This document shows positions 21,238-30,557 of a stretch of 64,000 nt of DNA, piece after piece. Origin of the DNA: Neorhizobium petrolearium. GTDB lineage: Bacteria; Pseudomonadota; Alphaproteobacteria; Rhizobiales; Rhizobiaceae. The notes beneath the pieces were generated by a model. The model worked only from the letters and a program-made list of their open reading frames with translations, searched no databases and was not told the origin of the DNA. Position 1 is the first letter of the stretch; each line of letters begins with the position of its first letter. The stretch covers positions 124,001-188,000 of the forward strand of contig NZ_JAGGJW010000009.1 in the NCBI RefSeq assembly GCF_017873175.1, read 5' to 3'. The translations under genes and the position numbers were made by a program.

Positions 21238-22824
21238 ATGAGCGAGATTACGACACCCTCGGTCGACCCAAAAAAACAACCAGAAGATGCGGCACATCAT
21301 CGCCGCCCAGGACGCCGCGGGGCTGAACGGCAGCGAGCCCGATCATCCGGTAGCCGATACGCAAAGCTCGCCAACACTCTCGCACGCACCGAGATCCTGC
21401 CGCCGGAGGCGCTGGAGGATATCCACCAAGCATCGCTCACCGTGCTGGAAGAGGTGGGCATGGACATCATCCTGCCCGAGGCGCGGGAAAGGATGAAAAC
21501 GTCTGGCGCGGACGTGACGCCGGGCGAGCAACGCGTACGCTTCGATCGTGGGCTGATCCTGGAGATGATCGCGTCGGCTCCCTCTTGCTTCACCATGTTC
21601 GCCCGCAACCCCGCAAGGAATGTCGAAATCGGCGGCAACAACCTCGTCTTCGCCCAGGTTGCCAGCGCGCCATTCGTGGCCGACCGCGACGGTGGCCGCC
21701 GCGTCGGCAACCGGGAAGACTTCCGAAAGCTCGTCAAGCTCGCCCAGCATTACGAGGTGATCCACACGACCGGTGGCTATCCGGTCGAGCCGGTCGATAT
21801 CCACGCCTCGGTGCGCCATCTCGACTGTCTCTCCGATCTAGTGAAGTTTACCGACAAGGTGTTCCACTGCTATTCGCTCGGGAAACAACGCAATCTCGAC
21901 GCGCTGGAGATCGCCCGGATCGGCCGCGGGATTTCCGTGGAGCAAATGGAACGCGAACCTTCGCTCTTTACCGTCGTCAACTCGTCCTCCCCGCTTCGCC
22001 TTGACGGCCCGATGCTGCAGGGGATCATTGAGATGTCGTCCCGCAACCAGGTCGTCATCATGACGCCTTTCACGCTCGCCGGCGCCATGGCCCCGGTAAC
22101 GATCGCAGGCGCCCTCGTCCAGCAGAACGCCGAGGCGCTCTGCGGCATCGCCTTCACCCAGATGGTGAGGAAAGGCGCACCGGTCATGTACGGCGGCTTT
22201 ACCTCGAATGTCGACATGAAGACGGGGGCACCGGCCTTCGGTACTCCGGAATATATGAAGGCGGTGATCGCCGGTGGGCAACTGGCGCGAAAATATGGCG
22301 TGCCTTACCGCACCTCCAACACCAATGCAGCCAACACGCTCGACGCACAGGCGGCTTATGAATCGATGATGTCGCTATGGGCCCTGACGCAGGGCGGCGG
22401 CAATTTCGTACTGCATGCCGCGGGCTGGACCGAAGGCGGACTGACGGCTTCCTTCGAGAAATTCATCCTCGACGTGGACATGCTGCAGATGGTGGCGGAA
22501 TTTCTCTCGCCCCTTGATGTCAGCGCGGATGCGCTGGCGCTGGAGGCCGTACGCGACGTCGGCCCGGGCGGTCATTATTTCGGCACCGCACATACGCTGG
22601 CGCGTTACGAGAGCGCCTTCTACTCGCCGATCCTCTCCGATTGGCGTAACTTCGAGACCTGGACCGAGGCCGGGCGCCCGACCACCTACGACCACGCCAA
22701 CCGTGTCTTCAAGCAGGCGCTTACCGCCTACGAGCAGCCCCCGCTAGACCCGGCGATAGAGGAAGAGCTCGATTCGTTCGTGGCGAGGCGCAAAGCAGAG
22801 GGCGGCGTGCCGACGGATTTTTGA
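21238..22824 (+). CDS. Trimethylamine methyltransferase family protein (MttB-like, non-pyrrolysine)
   Basis: A 528-residue MttB superfamily protein. The first ~45 residues are Arg-rich and low in complexity (HHRRPGRRGAERQRARSSG); the TIM-barrel domain begins near ILPPEALEDIHQASLTVLEEVGMDI. Conserved parts include FARNPARNVEIGG, MTPFTLAGAMAPVT and the CGIAFTQMVRKGAPVMYGGF block. No in-frame amber codon interrupts it, so it is a non-pyrrolysine member, a group that includes glycine betaine methyltransferase (MtgB) and other quaternary-amine demethylases. No corrinoid protein or methyl-accepting partner is encoded nearby. The substrate is therefore unknown. It is divergent from the hybrid kinase gene. 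Confidence 0.85.
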   Translation: MSEITTPSVDPKKQPEDAAHHRRPGRRGAERQRARSSGSRYAKLANTLARTEILPPEALEDIHQASLTVLEEVGMDIILPEARERMKTSGADVTPGEQRVRFDRGLILEMIASAPSCFTMFARNPARNVEIGGNNLVFAQVASAPFVADRDGGRRVGNREDFRKLVKLAQHYEVIHTTGGYPVEPVDIHASVRHLDCLSDLVKFTDKVFHCYSLGKQRNLDALEIARIGRGISVEQMEREPSLFTVVNSSSPLRLDGPMLQGIIEMSSRNQVVIMTPFTLAGAMAPVTIAGALVQQNAEALCGIAFTQMVRKGAPVMYGGFTSNVDMKTGAPAFGTPEYMKAVIAGGQLARKYGVPYRTSNTNAANTLDAQAAYESMMSLWALTQGGGNFVLHAAGWTEGGLTASFEKFILDVDMLQMVAEFLSPLDVSADALALEAVRDVGPGGHYFGTAHTLARYESAFYSPILSDWRNFETWTEAGRPTTYDHANRVFKQALTAYEQPPLDPAIEEELDSFVARRKAEGGVPTDF

Positions 22825-23027
22825 TCCACCCTGCTTTCGTCGGCATTTTGCCATCTTTTGGACAAAACCACCCCCGGAGATTGTTTTATCTTTCAAAGAC
22901 TCAATCGAGGGCGGTGCCAGTCTGAACAGCCGTTCAGACAACTTCATGATGTTCTTCATCAATCCGCCGCCTTTGCACGCGACCCTTTCTTCGTGCCCTT
23001 GAAGAATAAAGGGAAAGGAACAAGACC
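22825..23027. other. Intergenic gap, 203 bp
   Basis: The space between the MttB-like gene and the small exported protein gene. It carries the promoter of the latter, with a purine-rich GGAAAGGAA site just upstream of its ATG. Nothing else is recognisable. Confidence 0.35.
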
Positions 23028-23378
23028 ATGTCCGTACTGCATAAAAGCGTTTCCGCGGGCCTTATCGCTCTCACCGTCGCAGGCGCACTGACCGCAATCG
23101 CCCCAGCCGCGCAAGCGCGCGACCGCCATCATCATCGTGGCGACGTCTGGGCCGGCGTCGCAGCCGGACTTGCGGGCGGCATTATCGGCGGCGCGATCGT
23201 CTCGGGATCCCAACGGCCCGTCTACGTCGAGCCTGAATACGAATACGCCCCGCCTCCGCCCCCGCCGGTCTACCACCGCACCTATTATCGTACGGAGTAT
23301 GTACCGCGCTGCCATTACGAGTGGGTCGAGAACGAATGGGGCGATGCTTATCGCGCCCGCGTCTGCCCGCGCTACTGA
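23028..23378 (+). CDS. Small exported Pro/Tyr-rich glycine-zipper protein
   Basis: A 116-residue protein with a clear signal peptide (cleavage near AAQA-RD). After a DRHHHR metal-like cluster comes a Gly/Ala helix of glycine-zipper type (AGVAAGLAGGIIGGAIV), then a Tyr/Pro-rich stretch with PPPPPPVYHR and a tail with two cysteines (RCHYEWVENEWG...RVCP). This layout is common in small rhizobial envelope proteins; I do not assign a function. It is followed at once by a strong rho-independent terminator, so it is a monocistronic gene. Confidence 0.78.
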   Translation: MSVLHKSVSAGLIALTVAGALTAIAPAAQARDRHHHRGDVWAGVAAGLAGGIIGGAIVSGSQRPVYVEPEYEYAPPPPPPVYHRTYYRTEYVPRCHYEWVENEWGDAYRARVCPRY

Positions 23379-23403
23379 ACCGGCCGATCATGCCGTCAAA
23401 GTG

Positions 23404-23440
23404 ACCCGCCTCCGCCAATCCGGAGGCGGGTCTTTCTTTT
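23404..23440 (+). terminator. Rho-independent terminator after the small exported protein gene
   Basis: A perfect 11-bp stem (ACCCGCCTCCG at 23404-23414 with its complement at 23421-23431), a 6-base loop, then a T-rich tail CTTTCTTTT. It lies 26 bp after the stop codon. Confidence 0.9.
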
Positions 23441-23759
23441 GTTCACGCGCTCAACCCTCGATGAATTCTGTTTTCGCAGTTGCGAAACATTTACTTGACA
23501 TTTGCCCTGAAACCTACCAAATGCGCTCTAGCTTTCACCTTCCGGCCGCCGCGTGAGCTGGCCCCGCGTCAATAGAACCGCGAAGAAGGAACAAGGCGCA
23601 CAGATAGATCGCCCTCGACCCTCGAGGGTTTAAGCGCTGGAAAGCAATTTCCAACTTACAAGTTCCCACTTCACGCGGGGTTCTTGACGCCAAAGGCAAG
23701 CCGGACAGCATGGTGCTGACCCGGACGATATCTTTTGGCGCCCCGAAAAGGTATTCGAC
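23441..23759 (+). promoter_or_regulatory. Long 5' leader region of the DEAD-box helicase gene
   Basis: About 320 bp without a coding gene between the terminator and the helicase start. Long untranslated leaders are known for cold-induced helicase genes. A GAAAAGG site lies just upstream of the TTG start. No reliable fold can be assigned by eye, so a regulatory RNA element is possible but not shown. Confidence 0.4.
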
Positions 23760-25520
23760 TTGACGAATTTTCATGAGCTTGGTCTCACCAAGCAGATCGT
23801 AGCCACTCTCTCCCAGCTTGGTTACGAAACGCCGACGCCGATCCAGGCGCAGGCGATCCCCGAACTTCTGAAAGGCCGCGACATGATCGGCCTTGCCCAG
23901 ACCGGCACCGGCAAGACCGCCGCCTTCGGTCTCCCCATCATCGAAATGCTGCTGAAGGAAGCCAAGCGTCCCGACAACCGCACCACGCGCACGCTTGTTC
24001 TCGCTCCGACTCGCGAACTGGTCAATCAGATCGCGGTCAACCTGAAGAATTTCATCAGGAAAACACCGCTCAAGGTCAACACCGTCGTCGGCGGCGCTTC
24101 CATCAACAAACAGCAGCTCCAGCTCGAACGTGGGACCGACATCCTCGTCGCAACCCCGGGGCGCCTGCTGGACCTCATCAGCCGCCGTGCCATTTCGCTT
24201 AGCCAGGTGACGCATCTTGTCCTCGACGAGGCCGACCAGATGCTCGACCTCGGGTTCATCCACGACCTGCGCAAGATCTCCAAGATGGTGCCGGCCAAGC
24301 GCCAGACGCTGCTCTTTTCGGCCACCATGCCGAAAGCGATCGCTGACCTTGCCAGCGACTACCTGACCGATCCGATCAAGGTGGAAGTGACGCCTCCGGG
24401 CAAGGCTGCCGACAAGGTCGAGCAGTATGTCCATTTCGTCGCCGGCAAGAACGACAAGACCGAGCTCCTGAAGGCCTCGCTCGAGGAAAACCCCAATGGC
24501 CGCGCCATGGTCTTCCTGCGCACCAAGCACGGCGCCGAAAAGCTCGCCAAACACCTGGAGCACCTCGAGTTCGAAGTCGCCTCGATCCACGGCAACAAGA
24601 GCCAGGGCCAGCGCGAACGCGCCTTGAAGGCCTTCCGCGAAGGCGATATCCGCGTTCTCGTCGCGACCGACGTCGCCGCCCGCGGCATCGATATTCCGGG
24701 CGTAACGCACGTCTTCAACTATGACCTGCCGGAAGTGCCGGACGCTTACGTCCATCGTATCGGCCGCACCGCTCGCGCCGGCCGCGACGGAATCGCAATC
24801 GCCTTCTGCGCACCGGACGAAGCCGGCCTGCTGCGCGACATCGAGCGCCTGATGGGCATCGAGATTGCCACCGCCTCGGGTGAGCGCCCGGAGGGCATGA
24901 GCCGTCCGTCGCGCGGCGGCAACAACAATCGCGGCGGCAATCGCAGCCGTGGCGGCAACGGCCAGGGCCGTGGCCGGAGCAATGGCGACGGCCGTCCGGA
25001 GCGTCGCGAACGTCCGGCCCGAAAGCCGTTCTTCGCGGCGGAAGGCGCGGAAGCAGGCCCCCGTTCGGAAGAACGCGGCGAGCGTCGCGAACGTCCGCAG
25101 CATGCGCATGGTGACCGGCCCCATGGTGATCGTCGTCAGGGCGATCGTCCCAACCGTGACAACCGCCGCAATGAGGATTTCCGCGGCCAGCGTCGTGGTG
25201 AAGAAGCACCGCGCTTTGAAGCCGACAACGATCTGGCAACCACCTCGGATTTCCGTCCGGCCAAGAAGCAGTTCGGGTCGCAGAACGGAGCAGAAAACCG
25301 GCCGGCCCGCAAGGAGCACCGCAAAGGCAATGGTGGTCAGAACGGCCATGCAGCGCACGGCGCCCATGAGCCAGGTCGTGAGCGCAATGCACGCAACGGC
25401 CACGGCCGTCCCTCGCATGGTCAAACGGCTCAAGAGCATGGCGAAAATCGTGGTCCGGTACGGTTCGGCAACGACAACCGCTCCGGCGGTCAGCAGGGTC
25501 GCAAGCGCCGCCCGGCCTAA
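23760..25520 (+). CDS. DEAD-box ATP-dependent RNA helicase (RhlE-like)
   Basis: A 586-residue helicase starting with TTG. The core (residues 1-375) has every motif in order: Q motif ([26 protein letters not shown] region), [17 protein letters not shown] ([12 protein letters not shown]), [14 protein letters not shown] and [10 protein letters not shown]. The last ~200 residues are Arg/Gly/Asn-rich and very basic (repeats such as [11 protein letters not shown] and [10 protein letters not shown]), an RNA-binding tail typical of RhlE/DeaD-like proteins in rhizobia. It probably unwinds structured RNA in ribosome assembly or degradation. The start is decided by the Q motif and the GAAAAGG site; there is no ATG close upstream in frame. 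Confidence 0.93.
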   Translation: MTNFHELGLTKQIVATLSQLGYETPTPIQAQAIPELLKGRDMIGLAQTGTGKTAAFGLPIIEMLLKEAKRPDNRTTRTLVLAPTRELVNQIAVNLKNFIRKTPLKVNTVVGGASINKQQLQLERGTDILVATPGRLLDLISRRAISLSQVTHLVLDEADQMLDLGFIHDLRKISKMVPAKRQTLLFSATMPKAIADLASDYLTDPIKVEVTPPGKAADKVEQYVHFVAGKNDKTELLKASLEENPNGRAMVFLRTKHGAEKLAKHLEHLEFEVASIHGNKSQGQRERALKAFREGDIRVLVATDVAARGIDIPGVTHVFNYDLPEVPDAYVHRIGRTARAGRDGIAIAFCAPDEAGLLRDIERLMGIEIATASGERPEGMSRPSRGGNNNRGGNRSRGGNGQGRGRSNGDGRPERRERPARKPFFAAEGAEAGPRSEERGERRERPQHAHGDRPHGDRRQGDRPNRDNRRNEDFRGQRRGEEAPRFEADNDLATTSDFRPAKKQFGSQNGAENRPARKEHRKGNGGQNGHAAHGAHEPGRERNARNGHGRPSHGQTAQEHGENRGPVRFGNDNRSGGQQGRKRRPA

Positions 25521-25550
25521 ACAAAGTAACTAACGCGACTATTGAGATGG

Positions 25551-25582
25551 AGAGCGGCTTTCAGGCCGCTCTTTTCTTTTGT
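25551..25582. terminator. Bidirectional terminator between helicase and EamA genes
   Basis: An 8-bp stem (AGAGCGGC with GCCGCTCT, 25551-25572) followed by TTTTCTTTT on the plus strand. It lies 30 bp after the helicase stop and overlaps the last codons of the convergent EamA gene. Confidence 0.75.
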
Positions 25583-26469
25583 TCGGGAGAAAGCCCGGCG
25601 CTCCTCCGATTCACCAGATAGACGCCCGCCACGACGATTACCGTGCCGACGATCATCGGGAGCGTCAGCGGCTCGCCGAACAGGATCGCCGCCTCGACCG
25701 CCACGACAGGCGGCATCAGATAGATGAGTGAGGCTGCCCGCGACACCTGTCCGCGTCGGATGAGGTAGAGGAGGAGCCCGACCGCGCCCATGGAAATGCC
25801 GAAGACTGACCAGGCCATGGCCAATACCGCCTGATGGGTCCAGTCGAAGCGGAGGTCTTCAAGCACGAGCGCAAACGGCACGGTGACGATCAGCGCGCCG
25901 ACGAACTGCAGCGTCGCGATCGAAAAAAGGTCGCCCTCCTGCAGGTGCCGCTTCTGGTAAAGCGTGCCGTAGGTGACCGAGGTCATCGCCACAAGGTTGA
26001 TCAGCACCGGAAAGGCAAGGCCTGCAAGGCCGCGATCGAAAACGTCGAGAAGCTGCGGCGAAATCGCGATCAGGATGCCGGCGAAACCGAGCACCAGGCC
26101 CAGTTTCTGGGCCGGCTGCAGCCGTTCGCCAATAAAAAGCGGCGCAACCATCGCCGTCAGCAGCGGTTGAAGACCGGCAATGATGCCAGACAGGCCAGCA
26201 GGCACCCCCTGCCCGATCGCATACCAGACGCCGACCAGATAAAACCCGTGCAGGAAGACGCCGGACAGGATCGCATGGCCGAACTGACCGCGACTCTTCG
26301 GCCATTTCGCCCCCATGACGAAACACACCGCCAAGAAGGCGATCGCCGCGAGCGTATGCCGCACGGCAAGAAAAGTGATGGGATCGGCATGCGCCGCCGC
26401 GTATTTCGCGACGATCCAGCCCGTGGACCAGAGGAGGACAAAAAGGGCCGGAGCCAGTCGATCGAGCAT
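25561..26469 (-). CDS. EamA/DMT-family transporter
   Basis: A 302-residue inner-membrane protein with about ten transmembrane helices in two EamA repeats. The first begins LAPALFVLLWSTGWIVAKYAA and holds the PLLTAMVAPLFIGERL motif; the second ends SLIYLMPPVVAVEAAILFGEPL. DMT transporters of this type export metabolites such as amino acids; the substrate is unknown. The ATG at 26469 is used because the open frame upstream of it is not membrane-like. Confidence 0.88.
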   Translation of the reverse strand: MLDRLAPALFVLLWSTGWIVAKYAAAHADPITFLAVRHTLAAIAFLAVCFVMGAKWPKSRGQFGHAILSGVFLHGFYLVGVWYAIGQGVPAGLSGIIAGLQPLLTAMVAPLFIGERLQPAQKLGLVLGFAGILIAISPQLLDVFDRGLAGLAFPVLINLVAMTSVTYGTLYQKRHLQEGDLFSIATLQFVGALIVTVPFALVLEDLRFDWTHQAVLAMAWSVFGISMGAVGLLLYLIRRGQVSRAASLIYLMPPVVAVEAAILFGEPLTLPMIVGTVIVVAGVYLVNRRSAGLSPEQKKRAA

Positions 26470-26764
26470 GCTTGATTCCGGCAGGTTTTGACAAAGGGCA
26501 GGTCGCGCTTGTCTATGCACAGTCAGTTTGATGGTCAAAACAGAAAAACTGATGGCTGCATTGAATGGCACTTGAACAACAGTTGGGCAGTTGGCGTTTT
26601 TGCAGGCAGAGGGACGGAAGACACCTTCCGGTAGCCGCCTTGTCCAGCACCGCAAATACTACCTTCAGGCAGGAAGGGTGTTTCGAGACGACGATTTTCT
26701 GATGCTTCGAATCCGTTCCGGCAACTGTGCATGGTTCTTGCATTGCTATCTGCATTGTACTCTT

Positions 26765-28201
26765 ATGGTCAAAAAATCGGGGAACGCGCCTTTGGCATTT
26801 GATGAAATGTTGACCGCGGAAAGCCATCCGCGACTGCCATACAAGACCTATCACGAGTGGTATACCAACCAGGATGCCGCCCACCTGATCCGCAAAACCC
26901 AGGATGCGGAAAACATATTCAGAAAGACGGGCATCACCTTCGCGGTCTATGGACACGCCGACAGCTCCGAAAAGCTCATACCCTTCGACATCATCCCCCG
27001 CATCATTTCCGCCCGAGAATGGCGCAAGCTCGCCCAGGGCATCGAACAGCGGGTTCTCGCCCTCAACGCCTTCCTCGACGACATCTATCACAAGCAGGAG
27101 ATCATCAAGGCGGGCCGCATCCCCCGCGAACTGATTGAAAAGAACAGCGCTTTCCTGCCGCAGATGATCGGTTTCAAGCCGCCGGGCGGCGTCTATACCC
27201 ATATCGTCGGCACAGATATCGTCCGCACCGGCGAGGATCAGTTCTACGTGCTGGAGGACAATGCCCGCACCCCGTCCGGCGTCAGCTACATGCTGGAGAA
27301 CCGGGAAACCATGATGCAGATGTTCCCGGAACTCTTCACGCTGAACAAGGTGCAGCGCGTCGAGGACTATCCGCGGCTTCTACGCCAGTCGCTCGCTTCG
27401 CTCGCCCCGCCCGGCTGCAAGGGGAAGCCGCGCGTCGCTGTACTCACCCCCGGCATTTACAATTCCGCCTATTACGAACATTCCTTCCTCGCCGATCAGA
27501 TGGGCGTCGAACTGGTGGAAGGCGGCGACCTGCGCGTCATCGATGGCCGCGTGAAGATGCGTACGACCCGCGGCTACGAGGCAATCGACGTGCTCTACCG
27601 CCGCGTCGACGACGACTTTCTCGATCCGCTCACCTTCCGGCCGGAATCTGCACTCGGCGTTCCCGGAATCATGGACGTCTACCGGGCCGGCAACATCACC
27701 ATCGCCAATGCTCCCGGTACTGGCATTTCCGACGACAAGGCGATCTATTCCTATATGCCGGAGATCGTCGAGTTCTATACCGGCCGCAAGGCGATGCTGG
27801 AAAACGTGCCGACCTGGCGCTGTTCGGAGCCGGCAAGCCTCAAATACGTGCTGGAGCACATCGAGGAACTGGTCATCAAGGAAGTGCACGGTTCCGGCGG
27901 CTACGGCATGCTGGTCGGCCCGACAGCGACGAAGAAGGAACGTGCTGAATTCGCGGAAAAACTCGCGGCCAAGCCGAACAACTACATCGCCCAGCCGACG
28001 CTGGCGCTCTCGACCGTACCGATCTTCGTCAACAAGGGCATCGCGCCGCGTCACGTCGACCTGCGTCCCTATGTACTCGTCTCCGACAAGGTGCAGATCA
28101 TTCCGGGCGGACTGACCCGCGTGGCGCTGAAACAGGGGTCGCTGGTGGTCAATTCCAGCCAGGGCGGCGGCACCAAGGACACCTGGGTTCTGGAAGATTG
28201 A
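26765..28201 (+). CDS. Circularly permuted ATP-grasp family protein
   Basis: A 478-residue protein of the circularly permuted ATP-grasp type 2 family (formerly DUF404/DUF407). The ATG at 26765 is preferred, since from here the protein matches the family pattern FDEML...YKTYHEWY...GITFAVYG. ATP-grasp parts are FYVLEDNARTPSGVSYMLENR, NAPGTGISDDKAIYSYMPEIV and VIKEVHGSGGYGMLVGP. The enzyme is predicted to form an amide or ester bond with ATP. It is the first gene of a conserved three-gene operon with the alpha-E and transglutaminase proteins. No strong ribosome binding site is seen before the start. Confidence 0.88.
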   Translation: MVKKSGNAPLAFDEMLTAESHPRLPYKTYHEWYTNQDAAHLIRKTQDAENIFRKTGITFAVYGHADSSEKLIPFDIIPRIISAREWRKLAQGIEQRVLALNAFLDDIYHKQEIIKAGRIPRELIEKNSAFLPQMIGFKPPGGVYTHIVGTDIVRTGEDQFYVLEDNARTPSGVSYMLENRETMMQMFPELFTLNKVQRVEDYPRLLRQSLASLAPPGCKGKPRVAVLTPGIYNSAYYEHSFLADQMGVELVEGGDLRVIDGRVKMRTTRGYEAIDVLYRRVDDDFLDPLTFRPESALGVPGIMDVYRAGNITIANAPGTGISDDKAIYSYMPEIVEFYTGRKAMLENVPTWRCSEPASLKYVLEHIEELVIKEVHGSGGYGMLVGPTATKKERAEFAEKLAAKPNNYIAQPTLALSTVPIFVNKGIAPRHVDLRPYVLVSDKVQIIPGGLTRVALKQGSLVVNSSQGGGTKDTWVLED

Positions 28202-28219
28202 GGTCGAGGTCGTAATCAT

Positions 28220-29161
28220 ATGCTCGGAAGAACTGCAAACGGCCTCTACTGGATGTTCCGCTATATCGAGAGAGCCGAAAATATCGCCCGCCTTGTCGAT
28301 GCCGGCCTGCGCGTCTCGCTGACCCGCGCCGGCTCTTCGGACGAGGACTGGCACGGTGTGCTGGAAAGCGCCGGCGTGCGCGAAACCTATTCGGAAGTGC
28401 ATGCCGAACTGACGGCGGCGGATGCGATCGACTATCTCCTGCGCGACCAGTCCAATCCGTCGAGTGTCATGTCCTGCATCGAATTCGGGCGCAACAACGC
28501 CCGCATGGTGCGCACGGCGCTGACCCGCGAGACCTGGGAAGCCACCAACGAATGCTGGATCGACCTGAAGGCCCGGCTTTCCCGCAAGCTGAAGCCTGCC
28601 GACCTGCCGGAGCTGATCGACGTCATCAAGCATCGCTGCGGCCTGATCCGCGGCGCCTTCCACGGTTCCATGCTGAGAAACGACCTCTACAATTTCTCGC
28701 GCATCGGCACGTTCATCGAAAGGGCGGACAACACGAGCCGCATCCTCGACGTGAAATACTACGTGCTGCTCCCGTCGGTGAGCCAGGTCGGATCGGCGCT
28801 CGACAATTTTCAGTGGGAATCGATCCTGCGATCGGTCTCCGCCCAGCGCTCCTACGGATGGGTCTATGACGGGGAATATCAGGCTGCCAATATCGCGGAC
28901 TTCCTGATCCTCAAGGTGCAGATGCCCCGTTCGCTCGCCTATTGCTACGAGAAGATCGTCAGCAATCTCGGGTATATCGCCGAGGACTACGGCGAGCGGC
29001 TGAAAGCGCACGAAACAGCCGATGCCATCCGCTCGACGCTGAAGCGCGGCACGATCACCGACATCATGGATCAGGGCCTGCACGAATTCCTGGAGGATTT
29101 CGTCAGCCGCAACAACCAGCTTAGTGCCGAGATCACCGAAGGCTACCGTTTCTATCAGTAG
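28220..29161 (+). CDS. Alpha-E domain protein
   Basis: A 313-residue, mainly helical protein of the alpha-E family (formerly DUF403). It opens with MLGRTANGLYWMFRYIERAENIARLVDAG, the family hallmark, and repeats the pattern later (FSRIGTFIERADNTSRILDVKYY). Alpha-E proteins always travel with the circularly permuted ATP-grasp protein and are thought to form a complex with it in peptide or small-molecule tagging. It starts 18 bp after the ATP-grasp gene and ends 16 bp before the transglutaminase gene. Confidence 0.9.
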   Translation: MLGRTANGLYWMFRYIERAENIARLVDAGLRVSLTRAGSSDEDWHGVLESAGVRETYSEVHAELTAADAIDYLLRDQSNPSSVMSCIEFGRNNARMVRTALTRETWEATNECWIDLKARLSRKLKPADLPELIDVIKHRCGLIRGAFHGSMLRNDLYNFSRIGTFIERADNTSRILDVKYYVLLPSVSQVGSALDNFQWESILRSVSAQRSYGWVYDGEYQAANIADFLILKVQMPRSLAYCYEKIVSNLGYIAEDYGERLKAHETADAIRSTLKRGTITDIMDQGLHEFLEDFVSRNNQLSAEITEGYRFYQ

Positions 29162-29177
29162 GGCAGGATAACCGCAC

Positions 29178-30023
29178 ATGCGGCTGAAGATTTCTCACAC
29201 GACCGAATATCTCTATGACGCTCCGGTATCCTACTCCCTGCAGCGCTTGCGGCTTACGCCGGTCGATAGGCCGGGCCAAAAAGTGCTGAACTGGTCGATC
29301 ACCGTCGACGGCGCCAAGATCGAGGCGGGTTACGCCGACCAGTTCGGCAACCGCACCGAGCTCGTCTCCGTGGAGGGCGCCGAGCATATAATCCGCATCG
29401 TGGCCTCCGGCGAGGTCGAGACCGAGGACCGCGCCGGCGTCTATGGACAGCATCAGGGTTTCTGCCCGCTCTGGCTTTTCCTGCGCGACACGCAGCGCAC
29501 CAAGCCTGGCAAGCTCGTCCGGGAACTCGCAAGGAGCGTCAAGGGTGACAGCGAGCTTGCCCTGATGCATGCGCTGATGGAAGCGATCCACGAAACGGTA
29601 GCCTATACGCCCGGCTCGACAAACAGCGAAACGACCGCCGAAGAAGCGCTGGCGGCGAAGACTGGCGTCTGCCAGGACCATGCGCATATATTCGTTTCGG
29701 CGGCGCGCTTCCTGGATATCCCGGCACGCTACGTTTCCGGCTATCTGCTGATGGAAGGCGCGACCGAACAGGTCGCCACCCACGCCTGGGCGGAAGTGCA
29801 TCTGCCGGGTCTCGGCTGGGTCGGCTTCGACCCGGCGAACAAGCTCTGCCCGGACGACAGGTACGTGCGGATCGCCTCCGGCCTTTGCTACCGCGACTGT
29901 GCGCCGGTCTCGGGCATGCGTATCGGCCCGGCGGGAGAAAACCTTAAGGTGTCGCTGACCGTGGCGCAAATGCAGACTCAGAGCCAGAAGCAAAGCCAGG
30001 GGCAAACGCAAGGCCAGGAGTAA
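29178..30023 (+). CDS. Transglutaminase-like cysteine peptidase family protein
   Basis: A 281-residue protein with the bacterial transglutaminase N-terminal region (RLKISHTTEYLYDAPVSYSLQRLRLTPV) and a catalytic core: TGVCQDHAHIF with the nucleophile Cys near residue 165, THAWAEVHLPGLGWVGFDPANK with the His near 200 and the Asp after it. The tail is Gln-rich (TQSQKQSQGQTQ). It completes the ATP-grasp/alpha-E/transglutaminase operon and probably cuts or rearranges the amide bonds made by the first protein. The substrate is unknown. Confidence 0.9.
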   Translation: MRLKISHTTEYLYDAPVSYSLQRLRLTPVDRPGQKVLNWSITVDGAKIEAGYADQFGNRTELVSVEGAEHIIRIVASGEVETEDRAGVYGQHQGFCPLWLFLRDTQRTKPGKLVRELARSVKGDSELALMHALMEAIHETVAYTPGSTNSETTAEEALAAKTGVCQDHAHIFVSAARFLDIPARYVSGYLLMEGATEQVATHAWAEVHLPGLGWVGFDPANKLCPDDRYVRIASGLCYRDCAPVSGMRIGPAGENLKVSLTVAQMQTQSQKQSQGQTQGQE

Positions 30024-30083
30024 GCCGCAAGCCCTGCACCATCTCCGCGTGCTCTCGTCCTCCTCGAGGCAAAAGGATGAAGC

Positions 30084-30554
30084 ATGCTGTTCGGACAATC
30101 GGTCTTCCAGTCGGTGCTGACCCGGCTGGAGGAAGAACGCGGCGAGGAAGAAGCCGAAGAGACGGAGGCAAGCTTCCGCATCAAGGGGCTTGGCATGGGC
30201 TTCGTTGCGCCGACGGATGAAGGACAGGCATTGGCCGCAACCGGAACGGAAGCCTATCTTGCCTTCCTGCCGGAACTGCCTGAGTTCGACCTGCCCCTCA
30301 CGGAAGCGGAAGAATCAAAGTCGGCGCCCCAAATTCCCGCTCGTCTGCTCCGGCTGACGGAGAAAGAGATCGCCGAGGAACTCGCAATCACCGCGGCCGA
30401 CACCGAAGCGACACTCGCCGAAAAGCGGCGGCAGTTCGCCAAGGCCAACCATCCCGATGGATTCGCACCGGAACTCCGCGATAACGCCAATATCCGCATG
30501 AAAACGGCGAACCTGCTGATCGATACTGCGATCAAAGGGCTCTTCTGGCGCTAG
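30084..30554 (+). CDS. Protein with a J-domain-like HPD segment
   Basis: A 156-residue acidic protein. The last ~60 residues look like a short J-domain: a helix I-like TEKEIAEELAITAADTEATL, a basic helix II (AEKRRQFAKANH), the HPD tripeptide in NHPDGF near residue 121, and a helix III (RDNANIRMKTANLLIDTAIK). The N-terminal half is rich in Glu and probably flexible. It could recruit DnaK through HPD, but the helix I spacing is unusual. It follows the transglutaminase gene by 60 bp in the same direction. The function is inferred only from the motif. Confidence 0.65.
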   Translation: MLFGQSVFQSVLTRLEEERGEEEAEETEASFRIKGLGMGFVAPTDEGQALAATGTEAYLAFLPELPEFDLPLTEAEESKSAPQIPARLLRLTEKEIAEELAITAADTEATLAEKRRQFAKANHPDGFAPELRDNANIRMKTANLLIDTAIKGLFWR

Positions 30555-30557
30555 AGC

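Noticed and set aside
21238..22824. Pyrrolysine-containing MttB
   Set aside because: No in-frame amber codon exists and no pyl genes are in the window.
23535..25439. A 634-codon open frame antisense to the DEAD-box helicase
   Set aside because: It mirrors the helicase codons in high-GC DNA and its product is low in complexity with no family pattern; the helicase has every expected motif.
27380..29179. A 599-codon open frame antisense to the ATP-grasp and alpha-E genes
   Set aside because: It spans two well-supported genes on the other strand and shows no domain motif.
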